Shown piece by piece: positions 27,130 to 35,400 of a DNA stretch of 64,000 nucleotides; the stretch's first letter is position 1; each line of letters starts with the position of its first letter. The position numbers were made by a program, and so were the translations under genes. The notes under the pieces were generated by a model. The model had not been told where the DNA came from and did not search any database. It saw only the letters and a program-made list of their open reading frames with translations. The stretch is from Persicobacter psychrovividus (GTDB lineage: Bacteria > Bacteroidota > Bacteroidia > Cytophagales > Cyclobacteriaceae), in contig NZ_AP025293.1 in assembly GCF_036492425.1 (NCBI RefSeq), positions 682,001-746,000 on the forward strand. Reading direction: 5' to 3'.

Positions 27130-28512
27130 CTAAGGCTCTATATTATATTGCTTCAGTTTATTGTATAGGGTTTTTCGGTCGACTCGCAGTGCTTCTGCCG
27201 TTTTCGATTTATTGAAAGCATGATAGGTCAGTGCAAACAAAATCGCTTGTTTCTCGGCTTGCTCCACCACCTCTTTTAAGGGTAATGGTTGCCCGCTTTG
27301 TTCAGCGACTTGTAATTCTTCTTCCTCCGTAACAGGCAAGAAAAGCTCTTGCGGTAAATGGTCACGAGTAATCAAACGATCAGCGGATAATAAAACAGCA
27401 CGCTGCATGACGTTTTTCAGCTCGCGTAAATTTCCGTACCACTGGTATTTTTTCAATATGCTAAGTGCCTTTTCCTCAAGGTTATCAACAGATTTTCCCA
27501 AAACCTTATTGGCATTTTGAATAAACAATTTGGCGAAGGTATGGATATCATCTGGGCGCTCACGTAAAGGGCTTAGTTCAATCTTAAATTCGTTCAGGCG
27601 ATGATAAATATCTTCCCTGAAACTCCCTGCCATAATAGATTGCTTCAGGTTATCATTTGTCGCCACGATCACACGCACATCAATGGGCACATCTTTACTG
27701 CCACCAACGGCACGGACTTTCCTTTCTTGCAAAACCCGAAGTAGCTTCACCTGGTTCTCATAAGAAAGATTTCCGATTTCATCGAGAAAGAGTGTCCCTC
27801 CATTGGCCAGTTCAAAACTACCTTTTTTATCTTGAATAGCACCGGTAAAGGCACCTTTGATATGCCCAAATAATTCGCTGCTTGCCAGGTCTTTAGTAAG
27901 TGATCCACAGTCTATTGCCACAAAAGGCTTTGCAGAACGCTTGCTGAGTTGGTGAATGGCACGTGCCACATATTCTTTTCCTGTACCTGTTTCACCAGAA
28001 ATAATCACCGACAAATCGGTTGGGGCAATCAGCTGAATATTCTTGTAAACGGTTTTCGCCTGTGGGCTTTCACCAACAATGTATTCCCAGGTGTTTGTTT
28101 GTGGCGCTGGTGAAGTGGTATTTTTAACAGGCACACCCTGTTCTGCTGAATGGGCTTTCTGCAGCACATTCTTGATCGTCAGCAGGATCTCATCTGGATA
28201 CAGGGGTTTGGTAACATAATCTGAGGCACCTTTTTTAAAGGCGTCCACGGCTAATTTCACATCACCGTAACCTGTAATAATGATCACCAGGGATTTAGGA
28301 TGAATGATTTTTATTTTCTGTAGCATTTCAATTCCCGAATAATCAGGGAGTTTCAAGTCACAGAGAATTACGTCGAAAAATGTTTCTTTGAAGATTTCTT
28401 CCCCTTGCTTACCGTTTTTTGCAGTAGCAACCTCATAGCCCTTCTTCTCCAGAAACTTCTTCAATAATAGGCAGATGTCAGCATCATCGTCTATAATTAG
28501 TATTTTACTCAT
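27130..28512 (-). CDS. Sigma-54-dependent NtrC-type response regulator
   Basis: 460 residues from the ATG at 28512 (the frame is open from an ATG at 28527). Receiver domain 1-120 with an acidic pocket and phospho-acceptor Asp in ILCDLKLPD. AAA+ domain at about 145-380 with Walker A GETGTGKE, the GAFTGA loop that contacts sigma-54, and the DVRVIVATN sensor. C-terminal Fis-type helix-turn-helix (about 420-460, NKSKTAEALRVDRKTLYNKLKQY). It activates sigma-54 promoters when phosphorylated. Its start overlaps the receiver-only gene by 8 bases. The PAS histidine kinase at 30550 is a likely partner, and the usp, hsp20 and dps promoters nearby are possible targets. Confidence 0.95.
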   Translation of the reverse strand: MSKILIIDDDADICLLLKKFLEKKGYEVATAKNGKQGEEIFKETFFDVILCDLKLPDYSGIEMLQKIKIIHPKSLVIIITGYGDVKLAVDAFKKGASDYVTKPLYPDEILLTIKNVLQKAHSAEQGVPVKNTTSPAPQTNTWEYIVGESPQAKTVYKNIQLIAPTDLSVIISGETGTGKEYVARAIHQLSKRSAKPFVAIDCGSLTKDLASSELFGHIKGAFTGAIQDKKGSFELANGGTLFLDEIGNLSYENQVKLLRVLQERKVRAVGGSKDVPIDVRVIVATNDNLKQSIMAGSFREDIYHRLNEFKIELSPLRERPDDIHTFAKLFIQNANKVLGKSVDNLEEKALSILKKYQWYGNLRELKNVMQRAVLLSADRLITRDHLPQELFLPVTEEEELQVAEQSGQPLPLKEVVEQAEKQAILFALTYHAFNKSKTAEALRVDRKTLYNKLKQYNIEP

Positions 28513-28852
28513 TTGGCAATTGGTCAATTATTAAGGTAATGTCTTTTTTTGTAAATGGCTTATGAATAAAGCCGTTCACATTCAACGCCTCTACCTGCTT
28601 ACGTTCAGACTCACCATCCCAAGCACTCATAAAGTAAATGTTTGCAGGATGATCGATGAATGAGATGAGATCAAAACCTGAGCCATCAGGCAGGTTTAAA
28701 TCCAGAAAATACAGAGTTGCCTGCTCCCTTTTCAGGAGGATTTTGGCATTGGCACAATCATGCGCACAATGCACCCTGTGCCCGAGTTTTGCTAATATTT
28801 TCCCGAGCATTAGGCAGATCTCCTTCTCATCATCTATGATTATAATCTTCAT
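28505..28852 (-). CDS. Single-domain response regulator (receiver only)
   Basis: 115 residues: a CheY-like receiver with IIIIDDEKE acidic pair, phospho-acceptor Asp in YFLDLNLPDGSGF, a conserved Ser/Thr position in YFMSAW and Lys in FIHKPF. No output domain. Overlaps and precedes the NtrC-type gene, so both are made from one transcript. Probably acts as a phosphate sink or a relay between the kinase and the NtrC-type regulator. Confidence 0.92.
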   Translation of the reverse strand: MKIIIIDDEKEICLMLGKILAKLGHRVHCAHDCANAKILLKREQATLYFLDLNLPDGSGFDLISFIDHPANIYFMSAWDGESERKQVEALNVNGFIHKPFTKKDITLIIDQLPNE

Positions 28853-28933
28853 GATTTAGTTGATAAAAGAACTGATTTATAAATTTAATATTTTAGTTCT
28901 TTTTATTGATTAATTTGCAAATAAAATTATTGC

Positions 28934-29755
28934 TTACATAAGTATAATGGGCAAATTATCTTGATAAATGAGCTTATCCATCAGACTGTTTTTAAAGATT
29001 TTTTCCGCAAAGTTGGGCGTCTTTAGCAGTGTAACGATCAAATCGGGCTTAGAACGTAAAATTTGTTCCTTGGCGGTATCAAAAGGACTTTCCTCTACGG
29101 TATCGAGTACCTGGGTTGGTGCCACAGGTTTTGTATAATATTGAATATCCAGCCCTGCTTCCACGAGCTTGGTTTTGGAAACTTCCTCAACACATACCAA
29201 AGCAACCTGAGGCATGTGCGTTCCGAAAATGGCCTTCAGCTTATTCAGTCTTTCGGGGGTAAGCATTTCCTGATCTTCGGCTACCAGTGTAATTTTACTG
29301 ATGATAGGCTGAGTGGCTTCCTTAGGAATGGATAAAATTGGCGTATCAATTTCTTCAAGCAATGACAGCGTGTGCGTATTGGTCATCATTCGTTCAACGG
29401 TTCCTTTCTCTCTGGCACCGAGTACCACCAAATCGGGCTTTGTAACCTCTTCATACCTTTTAATGACTTCAGCCAAAGAACCACAATCAAAATAGGTGGA
29501 CTCCTTCGGGTCAAGTCTGAGGCGTTCAGCTTCTTGGTGCAGGCGTTGCTTCAGGTCTTTCTCGTAATGTTCAGGCGGAACAATTGGCGTTGGGCTTGCG
29601 GTAAGCGTTGTTGTAGGGGAAACGGCCTGATAAGCGTGTAAAAGGGTAAAATGCGCTTCCTGTGTAGCCATCATGTGTTTTGCAAACTGATAAGCGTGCT
29701 CTGATGCAGGTGTAAAGTTTGTGGCGGCAATAATATTCAATTTCGATATGTTCAT
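28934..29755 (-). CDS. Tandem universal stress protein
   Basis: 273 residues, two UspA-like domains (about 1-145 and 150-273). The first is more complete, with LVVLGAREKGTVERMMTNTHTLSLL followed by a TPILSIPKEA strand. The glycine-rich ATP loop of the classic GxxGx9G(S/T) type is only partly kept, and the second domain is more diverged. Cytoplasmic stress-response proteins. The upstream region on the minus strand has a TGGCATGATGTTTCCA element 34 bases before the start, like a sigma-54 promoter with one key mismatch. Confidence 0.88.
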   Translation of the reverse strand: MNISKLNIIAATNFTPASEHAYQFAKHMMATQEAHFTLLHAYQAVSPTTTLTASPTPIVPPEHYEKDLKQRLHQEAERLRLDPKESTYFDCGSLAEVIKRYEEVTKPDLVVLGAREKGTVERMMTNTHTLSLLEEIDTPILSIPKEATQPIISKITLVAEDQEMLTPERLNKLKAIFGTHMPQVALVCVEEVSKTKLVEAGLDIQYYTKPVAPTQVLDTVEESPFDTAKEQILRSKPDLIVTLLKTPNFAEKIFKNSLMDKLIYQDNLPIILM

Positions 29756-29785
29756 AAATTTTTATCGTTGGTTCTGCTCCTAATA

Positions 29786-29802
29786 TTGGAAACATCATGC
29801 CA
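29786..29802 (-). promoter_or_regulatory. Sigma-54-like promoter of the usp gene (imperfect)
   Basis: Minus strand TGGCATGATGTTTCCA against the consensus TGGCACGN4TTGCA: the -24 GG is present, the -12 pair is CC in place of GC. It is followed by an ACCAA motif shared with the hsp20 and dps leaders. Confidence 0.35.
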
Positions 29803-29858
29803 ATTGAAGGATACAAGGCTATGCGGGTTTTAGTCAAGATTTTATAGATCAATACGTG

Positions 29859-29906
29859 TAAAAATTCCCCAACACAAGATCTGAATGGGGAATTTTTTCC
29901 TCAAAT
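29859..29906. promoter_or_regulatory. Hairpin with three TTCCYCAA-type half sites upstream of hsp20
   Basis: Half sites at 29865-29872 (TTCCCCAA), 29885-29892 (inverted, ATGGGGAA) and 29897-29906 (TTCCTCAAAT). The first two form a stem AATTCCCC/GGGGAATT. About 100-135 bases before the hsp20 start, a usual distance for an NtrC-type activator site. Confidence 0.4.
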
Positions 29907-29954
29907 ATTACCTAAAGCCTGCCTCCCCTCGGGCGTAATGGGCGATTTTGAGAT

Positions 29955-29970
29955 CGGAGGCAATTTTGCA
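29955..29970 (+). promoter_or_regulatory. Sigma-54-like promoter of hsp20
   Basis: CGGAGGCAATTTTGCA: GG-N10-GC with TTTTGCA at the -12 side. The GC lies exactly 31 bases before the ATG, the same distance as in the dps leader, and 26 of the 35 bases from GC to ATG are identical in the two. Confidence 0.45.
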
Positions 29971-29999
29971 GCTTTAAGGGTGTACCAAACTTAAAACAC

Positions 30000-30383
30000 A
30001 TGATTAGAGATAGAAACCACCGAACGTTTTTAAATGGATTTGCTTCAAATGACACCATGAGTAGTCATTATATGACAGACGATCTGAATCCCGCTTTTAC
30101 CCAAATGGAGGTGCAGAAGATTGATGTTGGCCATCAGTTAATCATTAAACTCAAGACCCCCAACTACAAGGTAGAGGATATCGAATTTAAAATTTTGCAT
30201 GACCGAATAGTGGTGAAGGGGCAGGTTGAAAAATCAAAATCAGCAGGTATTCAGCCCAATGCCCTGAGTGTGGCACCCATCCCTTTTGAAGAAACCATCA
30301 TGATTCCTGAATCTGTGGATGCCCAAAAGGTTACTGCCAATTTCAGAACTGGGGTGGTGACTATCCTGATGCCACGCTCTTAA
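30000..30383 (+). CDS. Hsp20 / alpha-crystallin small heat-shock protein
   Basis: 127 residues. Short variable N terminus (1-35), then an alpha-crystallin domain (about 38-125) with VGHQLIIKLKTPNYKVEDIEFKI, a DRIVVKGQ strand and the closing VTANFRTGVVTILMP, equivalent to the family's A-x-x-x-n-GVL motif. There is almost no C-terminal extension and no clear I-x-I motif, so oligomer assembly may differ from classic Hsp20. An ATP-independent holdase. Followed by a strong terminator, so it is monocistronic. Confidence 0.88.
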   Translation: MIRDRNHRTFLNGFASNDTMSSHYMTDDLNPAFTQMEVQKIDVGHQLIIKLKTPNYKVEDIEFKILHDRIVVKGQVEKSKSAGIQPNALSVAPIPFEETIMIPESVDAQKVTANFRTGVVTILMPRS

Positions 30384-30417
30384 ATTTAATCCGAAAAAGA
30401 GGTATCTGAGCCCGAAG

Positions 30418-30465
30418 AAGCCGTTTTTAGCACTGTTTATTGTAGTGCCAGAAACGGCTTTTTTT
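30418..30465 (+). terminator. Terminator after hsp20
   Basis: Long stem AAGCCGTTT...GCACT/AGTGC...AAACGGCTT with a T run. Confidence 0.88.
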
Positions 30466-30549
30466 GTGCGTTATTGTTTTTTGATCAGTTGCATTGTTTT
30501 TTCCGTTTGGATTGAATGCAAGTTTATATTTAAATTAGTACTTATATCA

Positions 30550-32106
30550 ATGAATCTTGATGGGGGTAATTTGTCGCCTTACGACTGTTTGGCAGCGCCT
30601 ACACCTTCAAAACCAATACTTTGGGGTGCTGACAAATTTGATGAAATTTTTTATCTTCCCCCTTTAACTATGACCTCGCCTATGGAAACGAAGAAACTGT
30701 TGAATGCTATTTTGGATTCCTCGATGCACCCCATTATTCATTATAATGCGTGTAGGAATGGCGCTGGAGAAATTGTCGATTTTGAGTATGGCTTCGTGAA
30801 TGAGATTGCAAGGGAGTTGCTGATATCGCGTTGGGTGCCTTTGCCAATAGAAGGCAAGCGACTGCTGACTTACTTTCCTGAAGTGAAAAATTCGGCACTG
30901 ACGAAGGCTTTTCGGCGGGTGATTAAAACAGGGAAAGCCGAGGAAATAGAGTACCTTCACCATGCTGCTGTAGGCTCCGAGCACTGGTACCTGATCAGTA
31001 TTGTCAAGCACGACGACGGCATCACCTGTACTCTTCAGGATGTCAGTAAACTTAAATCGACCTTATTTGAACTTGACCATAAAAACCGCAAATATCATCG
31101 GCTTTTTGAGCAATCTATGGAGCCCGTATTTGTGATGGATGAGCATTATATGGTGGTGGATAGCAATAATGTGTTCGACAGGATGTTTGGTGACCTTTGT
31201 GACGAGCAGATTGATCGACTTTTTTGCAATGAAGAGGACTGGCAGTTTGTAAGTGCGAAGCTTAAAAAGAAGCGGCTGCTCAAGGAATTTGAGGCTGATT
31301 TGAAAAGCCGAAGAGGTAAGAAGGTCGAAGCCTTAATCAATATTTCGCCGGTGTTTGATGAAGGAAGTGAGACTTATGAATACCTTGGTGTGGTGCGCGA
31401 CCTTTCGGCGAGGAAACAGGCCGATCGTGAAATCATGATGGCAGAGAAACTCTCCATGACAGGGAAGATTGCCCGAACGATCGCTCATGAGGTTAGAAAT
31501 CCGCTGACAAATTTATCTCTGGCTTTGGAACAGCTGAAGGATGAAGTGGGCGAAGGCGTTGAAGATGCAGATTTATATTTTGATATTATCGACCGAAATG
31601 CCAAGAGAATAGGGGCGCTGATCAGCGATCTGCTGAATTCTTCCAAACCGAAAGCCCTGATCCTGAAGTCAGGAAATATGAATGAGGTGTTGGAGCATGT
31701 CGCCAATTTAGTGGCAGACAGGATGCGCCTGCAAGATATAAAACTGAACATGCAACTGAAGTCGCCATTGCCTGAGTATGAAATGGACGCGGAGCAATTG
31801 CACACTGCTTTTTTAAACATTATCGTTAACGCGATGGAGGCGGTTGCAGAGAAGCGCGGGGTGATTTTCATCAAGACGCGTAAGTTCAAAAAACACCTTG
31901 AAGTGATTGTTGAAGACAACGGAAAAGGAATACCTGCTGAGGAATTACAGGAAATGTTTGAACCTTATTTTACCCGAAAAAGGGAAGGGACAGGCTTGGG
32001 ATTGACCACCGTTCAGAATATTATCCGCAGTCATGATGGCAAGATTCGGGTGGAAAGTAAAGTAGGCATCGGGACGAAGTTCATTGTATCCTTCCCGTTG
32101 CGCTAA
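30550..32106 (+). CDS. PAS-domain sensor histidine kinase (cytoplasmic)
   Basis: 518 residues from the ATG at 30550. The frame is open from 30445, but that start lies inside the upstream terminator; an ATG at 30670 (METKK four residues later) is equally likely, since the first PAS fold begins there. Two PAS domains (about 45-160 and 175-300), then HisKA with IAHEVRNPLTNLSLALEQL and HATPase with N, NGKGIP, TGLGL and GTKF boxes. No membrane segment, so it senses a cytoplasmic signal. The kinase domain is of the NtrB type that pairs with NtrC regulators, and the NtrC-type gene lies 2 kb away. Probable partner; not proven. Confidence 0.9.
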   Translation: MNLDGGNLSPYDCLAAPTPSKPILWGADKFDEIFYLPPLTMTSPMETKKLLNAILDSSMHPIIHYNACRNGAGEIVDFEYGFVNEIARELLISRWVPLPIEGKRLLTYFPEVKNSALTKAFRRVIKTGKAEEIEYLHHAAVGSEHWYLISIVKHDDGITCTLQDVSKLKSTLFELDHKNRKYHRLFEQSMEPVFVMDEHYMVVDSNNVFDRMFGDLCDEQIDRLFCNEEDWQFVSAKLKKKRLLKEFEADLKSRRGKKVEALINISPVFDEGSETYEYLGVVRDLSARKQADREIMMAEKLSMTGKIARTIAHEVRNPLTNLSLALEQLKDEVGEGVEDADLYFDIIDRNAKRIGALISDLLNSSKPKALILKSGNMNEVLEHVANLVADRMRLQDIKLNMQLKSPLPEYEMDAEQLHTAFLNIIVNAMEAVAEKRGVIFIKTRKFKKHLEVIVEDNGKGIPAEELQEMFEPYFTRKREGTGLGLTTVQNIIRSHDGKIRVESKVGIGTKFIVSFPLR

Positions 32107-32137
32107 TTCCTCAAATGTGTGTATTTTTTCCCCAAAT
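32107..32137. promoter_or_regulatory. Two TTCCYCAAAT direct repeats upstream of dps
   Basis: TTCCTCAAAT at 32107-32116 and TTCCCCAAAT at 32128-32137, 21 bases apart (two helical turns), about 83-113 bases before the dps ATG. Matches the motif seen upstream of hsp20. Confidence 0.42.
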
Positions 32138-32174
32138 TTTAGTCAGTACCCCTCCTCAGAGGCCTTCAGGGCGG

Positions 32175-32190
32175 TGGAACAGTTTTGGCA
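32175..32190 (+). promoter_or_regulatory. Sigma-54-like promoter of dps
   Basis: TGGAACAGTTTTGGCA against TGGCACGN4TTGCA: GG and GC are correctly spaced by 10. It is followed by AAAGGTGAACCAAAATTA, shared with the hsp20 leader. Confidence 0.5.
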
Positions 32191-32219
32191 ACCGTAAAGG
32201 TGAACCAAAATTATAATAT

Positions 32220-32723
32220 ATGACTATTGCAGAAAAAAAATCATTACGACCGTTCGTACGTTTAGGATATACCAAATTGGAAACCGCCGAAATCGTGGAC
32301 AAGCTGAACAAGCTATTGGCCAATTATGCGGTGCATTACCAAAAGCTGAGGAATTTCCACTGGAACGTTAAAGGGGCGGATTTCTTCGAGATTCATGAAC
32401 GTTTTGAGCAGCAATATAATATCGCCAAAGTAAACATAGATGAAATAGCGGAGCGAATTCGCGTGTTTGGGCAGCGTCCACTGAGTACGATGCAGGAGTT
32501 TTTGGACCATGCCGAAATTAAAGAGGTCCATAAGGAGATGACCGCCATGGAAATGGTGAAAGAGATTTTAAGGGACTATGAAGCCCTGCTGGAATTTTCT
32601 TTCGATGTGATCGATTCAGCCATTGAAAATGGTGACAGTGGAACCGAGGACATGATGAAAGGATATGTGAAACAAATTGAGAAAGACCACTGGATGTTTA
32701 CGGCTTTTTCTTCGGAAAAATAA
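32220..32723 (+). CDS. dps: Dps-family ferritin-like DNA/iron protein
   Basis: 167 residues, the usual Dps size. Four-helix bundle with the ferroxidase signature at the subunit interface: LANYAVHYQKLRNFHWNVKG (His in YHYQ-like position and FHWNV), then FFEIHERFEQQYNIAKVNIDEIAERIR. It oxidises ferrous iron with peroxide and stores it, and may bind DNA in stress; the N terminus has a few Lys/Arg for that. A sigma-54-like promoter and two repeat motifs precede it. Followed 80 bases later by two tiny membrane protein genes. Confidence 0.93.
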   Translation: MTIAEKKSLRPFVRLGYTKLETAEIVDKLNKLLANYAVHYQKLRNFHWNVKGADFFEIHERFEQQYNIAKVNIDEIAERIRVFGQRPLSTMQEFLDHAEIKEVHKEMTAMEMVKEILRDYEALLEFSFDVIDSAIENGDSGTEDMMKGYVKQIEKDHWMFTAFSSEK

Positions 32724-32803
32724 GCCGATCTTTTCCCGCATTCAGGGAACTCATCAGCCTTTAAGTTTTCACTCCTTTTTTTCATTAAACCCAACCTTAG
32801 TTT

Positions 32804-32965
32804 ATGGCTCGAAATATCATTGAAGTGATCATTTTAATAGCATTCCTCGTCGCGTTTATGGCCATTGCCGCCCAGTATTTGGGGGTAACTTATACCGCCG
32901 CTTTTCAGTATTGGTGGTTGTTATTACTCATGGTAGCAGGCTATTTTATGATCCGCAGGAGGTAA
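32804..32965 (+). CDS. 53-residue two-helix membrane protein, copy A
   Basis: MARNIIEVIILIAFLVAFMA, then IAAQYLGVTYTAAFQ, then YWWLLLLMVAGYFMIRRR. Two hydrophobic helices (about 5-23 and 36-49) around a short loop with a conserved FxYWWLLL motif, ending in three Arg. 53% or so identical to the next gene by eye. Not recognised; small membrane proteins of this sort are often stress-induced. Probably real because of the paralogue alongside. Confidence 0.7.
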   Translation: MARNIIEVIILIAFLVAFMAIAAQYLGVTYTAAFQYWWLLLLMVAGYFMIRRR

Positions 32966-33090
32966 TTCGCTCAGCAAATATAACCCTCTGGAGGAGCCTG
33001 TCGATCTTATCAAAAAGGTCGGTTGGTTTTTTTCATATCTCCAAATCCGTTAAATTAGCACATTAAAAAATCAACTTTACCCATGAAATT

Positions 33091-33252
33091 ATGAGCCGTA
33101 GTTTAATAGAAATGATTGTCCTGATCGCTGTTATCATATTGGTGGTGATCATTGCCGCCAAAGTACTTGGCCTTGCCTTTTCTATTGTTTTTAAATATTG
33201 GTGGCTACTATTAATTATCGGTGGCGGTTATTATCTGCTTCGGAAAAATTAA
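33091..33252 (+). CDS. 53-residue two-helix membrane protein, copy B
   Basis: MSRSLIEMIVLIAVIILVVI, then IAAKVLGLAFSIVFK, then YWWLLLIIGGGYYLLRKN. Same length and same layout as copy A 126 bases upstream, with the RxxIExI start, AAxxLG loop and FxYWWLLL motif kept. An ATG at 33083 leads to a stop after three codons, so 33091 is the start. Followed by a strong terminator. Function unknown; cluster context points to envelope stress. Confidence 0.7.
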   Translation: MSRSLIEMIVLIAVIILVVIIAAKVLGLAFSIVFKYWWLLLIIGGGYYLLRKN

Positions 33253-33290
33253 TATTCAAATCAAGGAGCACAAAATACTTATGCATAAAA

Positions 33291-33326
33291 AAATCCCGAA
33301 CACTCGAAGTGTTCGGGATTTTTGTC
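33291..33326. terminator. Bidirectional terminator
   Basis: 13-bp perfect stem AATCCCGAACACT/AGTGTTCGGGATT with A and T runs, between the small membrane protein gene and the convergent fumarase gene. Confidence 0.9.
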
Positions 33327-33330
33327 TTTT

Positions 33331-33388
33331 AGAGCGTGTTTAAAACTTAAAAATTCACCGTAAGAAGGGAAGTTTTTAAACACGCTCT
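33331..33388. repeat. 58-base palindromic repeat element
   Basis: Arms AGAGCGTGTTTAAAACTT and AAGTTTTTAAACACGCTCT (one extra A in the second). Sits between the terminator and the fumarase stop. The AGAGCGTGTTTAAA end looks like a transposon-end-derived short repeat. Confidence 0.6.
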
Positions 33389-33408
33389 TAGCAGTTTTCA
33401 GCGCTTCC

Positions 33409-35013
33409 TTAAAGGTCAGCAAAGAAATCATTGCCTTTATCATCAACAATGATGAAGGCTGGGAAGTTCTCAATTCGGATTTTTCGAACCGCTTCCATTC
33501 CCAGTTCAGGGAAGTCAACCACTTCTACGGATTTGATATTTTCTTTGGCAAGGATTGCCGCAGGCCCACCAATAGAACCAAGGTAGAAGCCGCCATGTGT
33601 TTTACAGGCGTCAGTTACTTGCTGAGAACGGTTACCTTTGGCCAGCATGATCATCGATCCGCCGTGCGACTGGAATTCACCAACATAAGGGTCCATTCTG
33701 CCTGCCGTTGTTGGGCCGAAAGATCCCGAAGGCATCCCTTCTGGCGTCTTTGCAGGACCTGCATAATAGACAGGGTGATTTTTGAAATATTCTGGCATGG
33801 CTTCACCGCGGTCAAGCATCGCTTTAATTTGTGCGTGGGCAATATCACGGGCAACGATCAGCGTACCGCTTAATTTCAGTCGGGTTTTGATCGGGTGCTT
33901 GGTCAGTTCTGCCAAAACCTCTTTCATCGGACGGTCAAGGTCGATCTCCACAGGCTTTTCAAGGTTTGGTGCCACAGCAGGCAACAAACGGCCAGGGTTT
34001 TGCTCCAGTTGCTCGACAAAAAGGCCTTCTTCAGTAATTTTCGCCTTGATATTTCTGTCCGCAGAACAGCTCACGCCCAAACCTACAGGGCAGGATGCCG
34101 CATGGCGGAACAAGCGGATCACGCGAACATCGTGCGTGAAATATTTACCACCGAACTGCGCTCCAATAGAGGATTCCTGACAGATTTTCTGAATTTTTTC
34201 TTCCCACTCCAAATCGCGGAAAGCCTGTCCGTCAATGCTTCCTTCAGTAGGGAGGTTATCAAGGTAGCCTGCCGAAGCCTGCTTGACCACCTTCAGGTTG
34301 GTTTCCGCCGACGATCCACCAATCACAAAAGCGAGGTGATATGGTGGGCAGGCAGCAGTACCGATGCTTTTAATTTTATTTTTGACAAATTCTGTCAGCG
34401 ATTTCTCATTCAGTAAAGCCTTTGTTTCCTGAAACAAGTAGGATTTATTGGCAGATCCCCCACCTTTGGCAAGGAAAAGGAAATCGTAAGAATTACCGCC
34501 TTTGGCATAAAGGTCGATCTGTGCTGGCAGGTTTGTTCCTGTATTTTTTTCCTCGAACATGCTCAATGGCACGACTTGCGAATACCGCAGGTTGCGCTCG
34601 GCATAGGTGTTGAAAATCCCTTTGGAAAGAAAGGCTTTATCATCCGCACCCGTATAAACATCTTCTCCTTTTTTTCCCATTACAATGGCCGTACCAGTAT
34701 CCTGACACGAAGGCAGCTGGCCATCTGCGGCAGTTTTGGCATTCTGTAATAAGGTGTAGGCCACAAAGCGGTCGTTATCGGTTGCTTCAGGATCTTCAAG
34801 AATTTTAGCCACTTTTTCAAGGTGACTCGATCTCAGGTAAAAAGAAACATCAGCCATCGCCTCTTTCGCCAAAACGGTCAGGGCTTCAGGATCTACCTTT
34901 AAAATTTTTCGACCATCAAACTCAACAGTTGATACATAATCTTTGGTAATCAGGCGATATTTTGTGTCGTCTTTGCCCAAAGGGAAGGTTTCTTGATATT
35001 TAAACTCAGCCAT
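33409..35013 (-). CDS. Class I (iron-sulfur) fumarate hydratase
   Basis: 534 residues, close to FumA/FumB length. N-terminal alpha domain with [17 protein letters not shown] (first cluster Cys), [27 protein letters not shown] and [13 protein letters not shown]-terminal beta domain with [39 protein letters not shown] split by turns, and the GGS and KGNR motifs. Interconverts fumarate and malate in the TCA cycle using a 4Fe-4S cluster. A core metabolic gene, which argues that this replicon is a chromosome or chromid and not a small plasmid. Confidence 0.95.
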   Translation of the reverse strand: MAEFKYQETFPLGKDDTKYRLITKDYVSTVEFDGRKILKVDPEALTVLAKEAMADVSFYLRSSHLEKVAKILEDPEATDNDRFVAYTLLQNAKTAADGQLPSCQDTGTAIVMGKKGEDVYTGADDKAFLSKGIFNTYAERNLRYSQVVPLSMFEEKNTGTNLPAQIDLYAKGGNSYDFLFLAKGGGSANKSYLFQETKALLNEKSLTEFVKNKIKSIGTAACPPYHLAFVIGGSSAETNLKVVKQASAGYLDNLPTEGSIDGQAFRDLEWEEKIQKICQESSIGAQFGGKYFTHDVRVIRLFRHAASCPVGLGVSCSADRNIKAKITEEGLFVEQLEQNPGRLLPAVAPNLEKPVEIDLDRPMKEVLAELTKHPIKTRLKLSGTLIVARDIAHAQIKAMLDRGEAMPEYFKNHPVYYAGPAKTPEGMPSGSFGPTTAGRMDPYVGEFQSHGGSMIMLAKGNRSQQVTDACKTHGGFYLGSIGGPAAILAKENIKSVEVVDFPELGMEAVRKIRIENFPAFIIVDDKGNDFFADL

Positions 35014-35400
35014 TATTTCAAATGCTTTTGGTTTATTGTTCTCTTAAAAAATTTCTATATGAAAGAGCAGCGATGTGGGTGAGAAATTGCGCCCAAAGGT
35101 TGTTCTCCTTGAACAAATATAGCTTGATCGGGGAAAATATGACTATGAGTTATCTCATATATAGTGTGATTTTTCAATATTTAACAGAAAAATTAACCCT
35201 TGAATAATTAAATTTTGAGCTTTTGGGGCTACGGCCTTTCTGCTTCGATTTCCAATGTCAGAATATTAGTGACCAATGCCGTGTGCCATTATTTTTGAAC
35301 GGCTCACATCACTATTCATTTCCTTTTTTCAAGTTACTTTAATGCATAAAAACCCTCTGCTGTGTTCGGAGGCGCTATAAAATGCAGGTGTTTCAGTTGG
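35014..35400. other. 387-base intergenic region, nothing recognised
   Basis: Holds the fumarase promoter on the minus strand and the 3' flank of the next minus-strand gene. AT-rich; the short frame at 35022-35207 has no coding features. Confidence 0.55.

Noticed and set aside
30445-30549. N-terminal extension of the histidine kinase
   Set aside because: The first ATG lies in the arm of the hsp20 terminator and the extra residues have no PAS-like pattern, so a later start was used.
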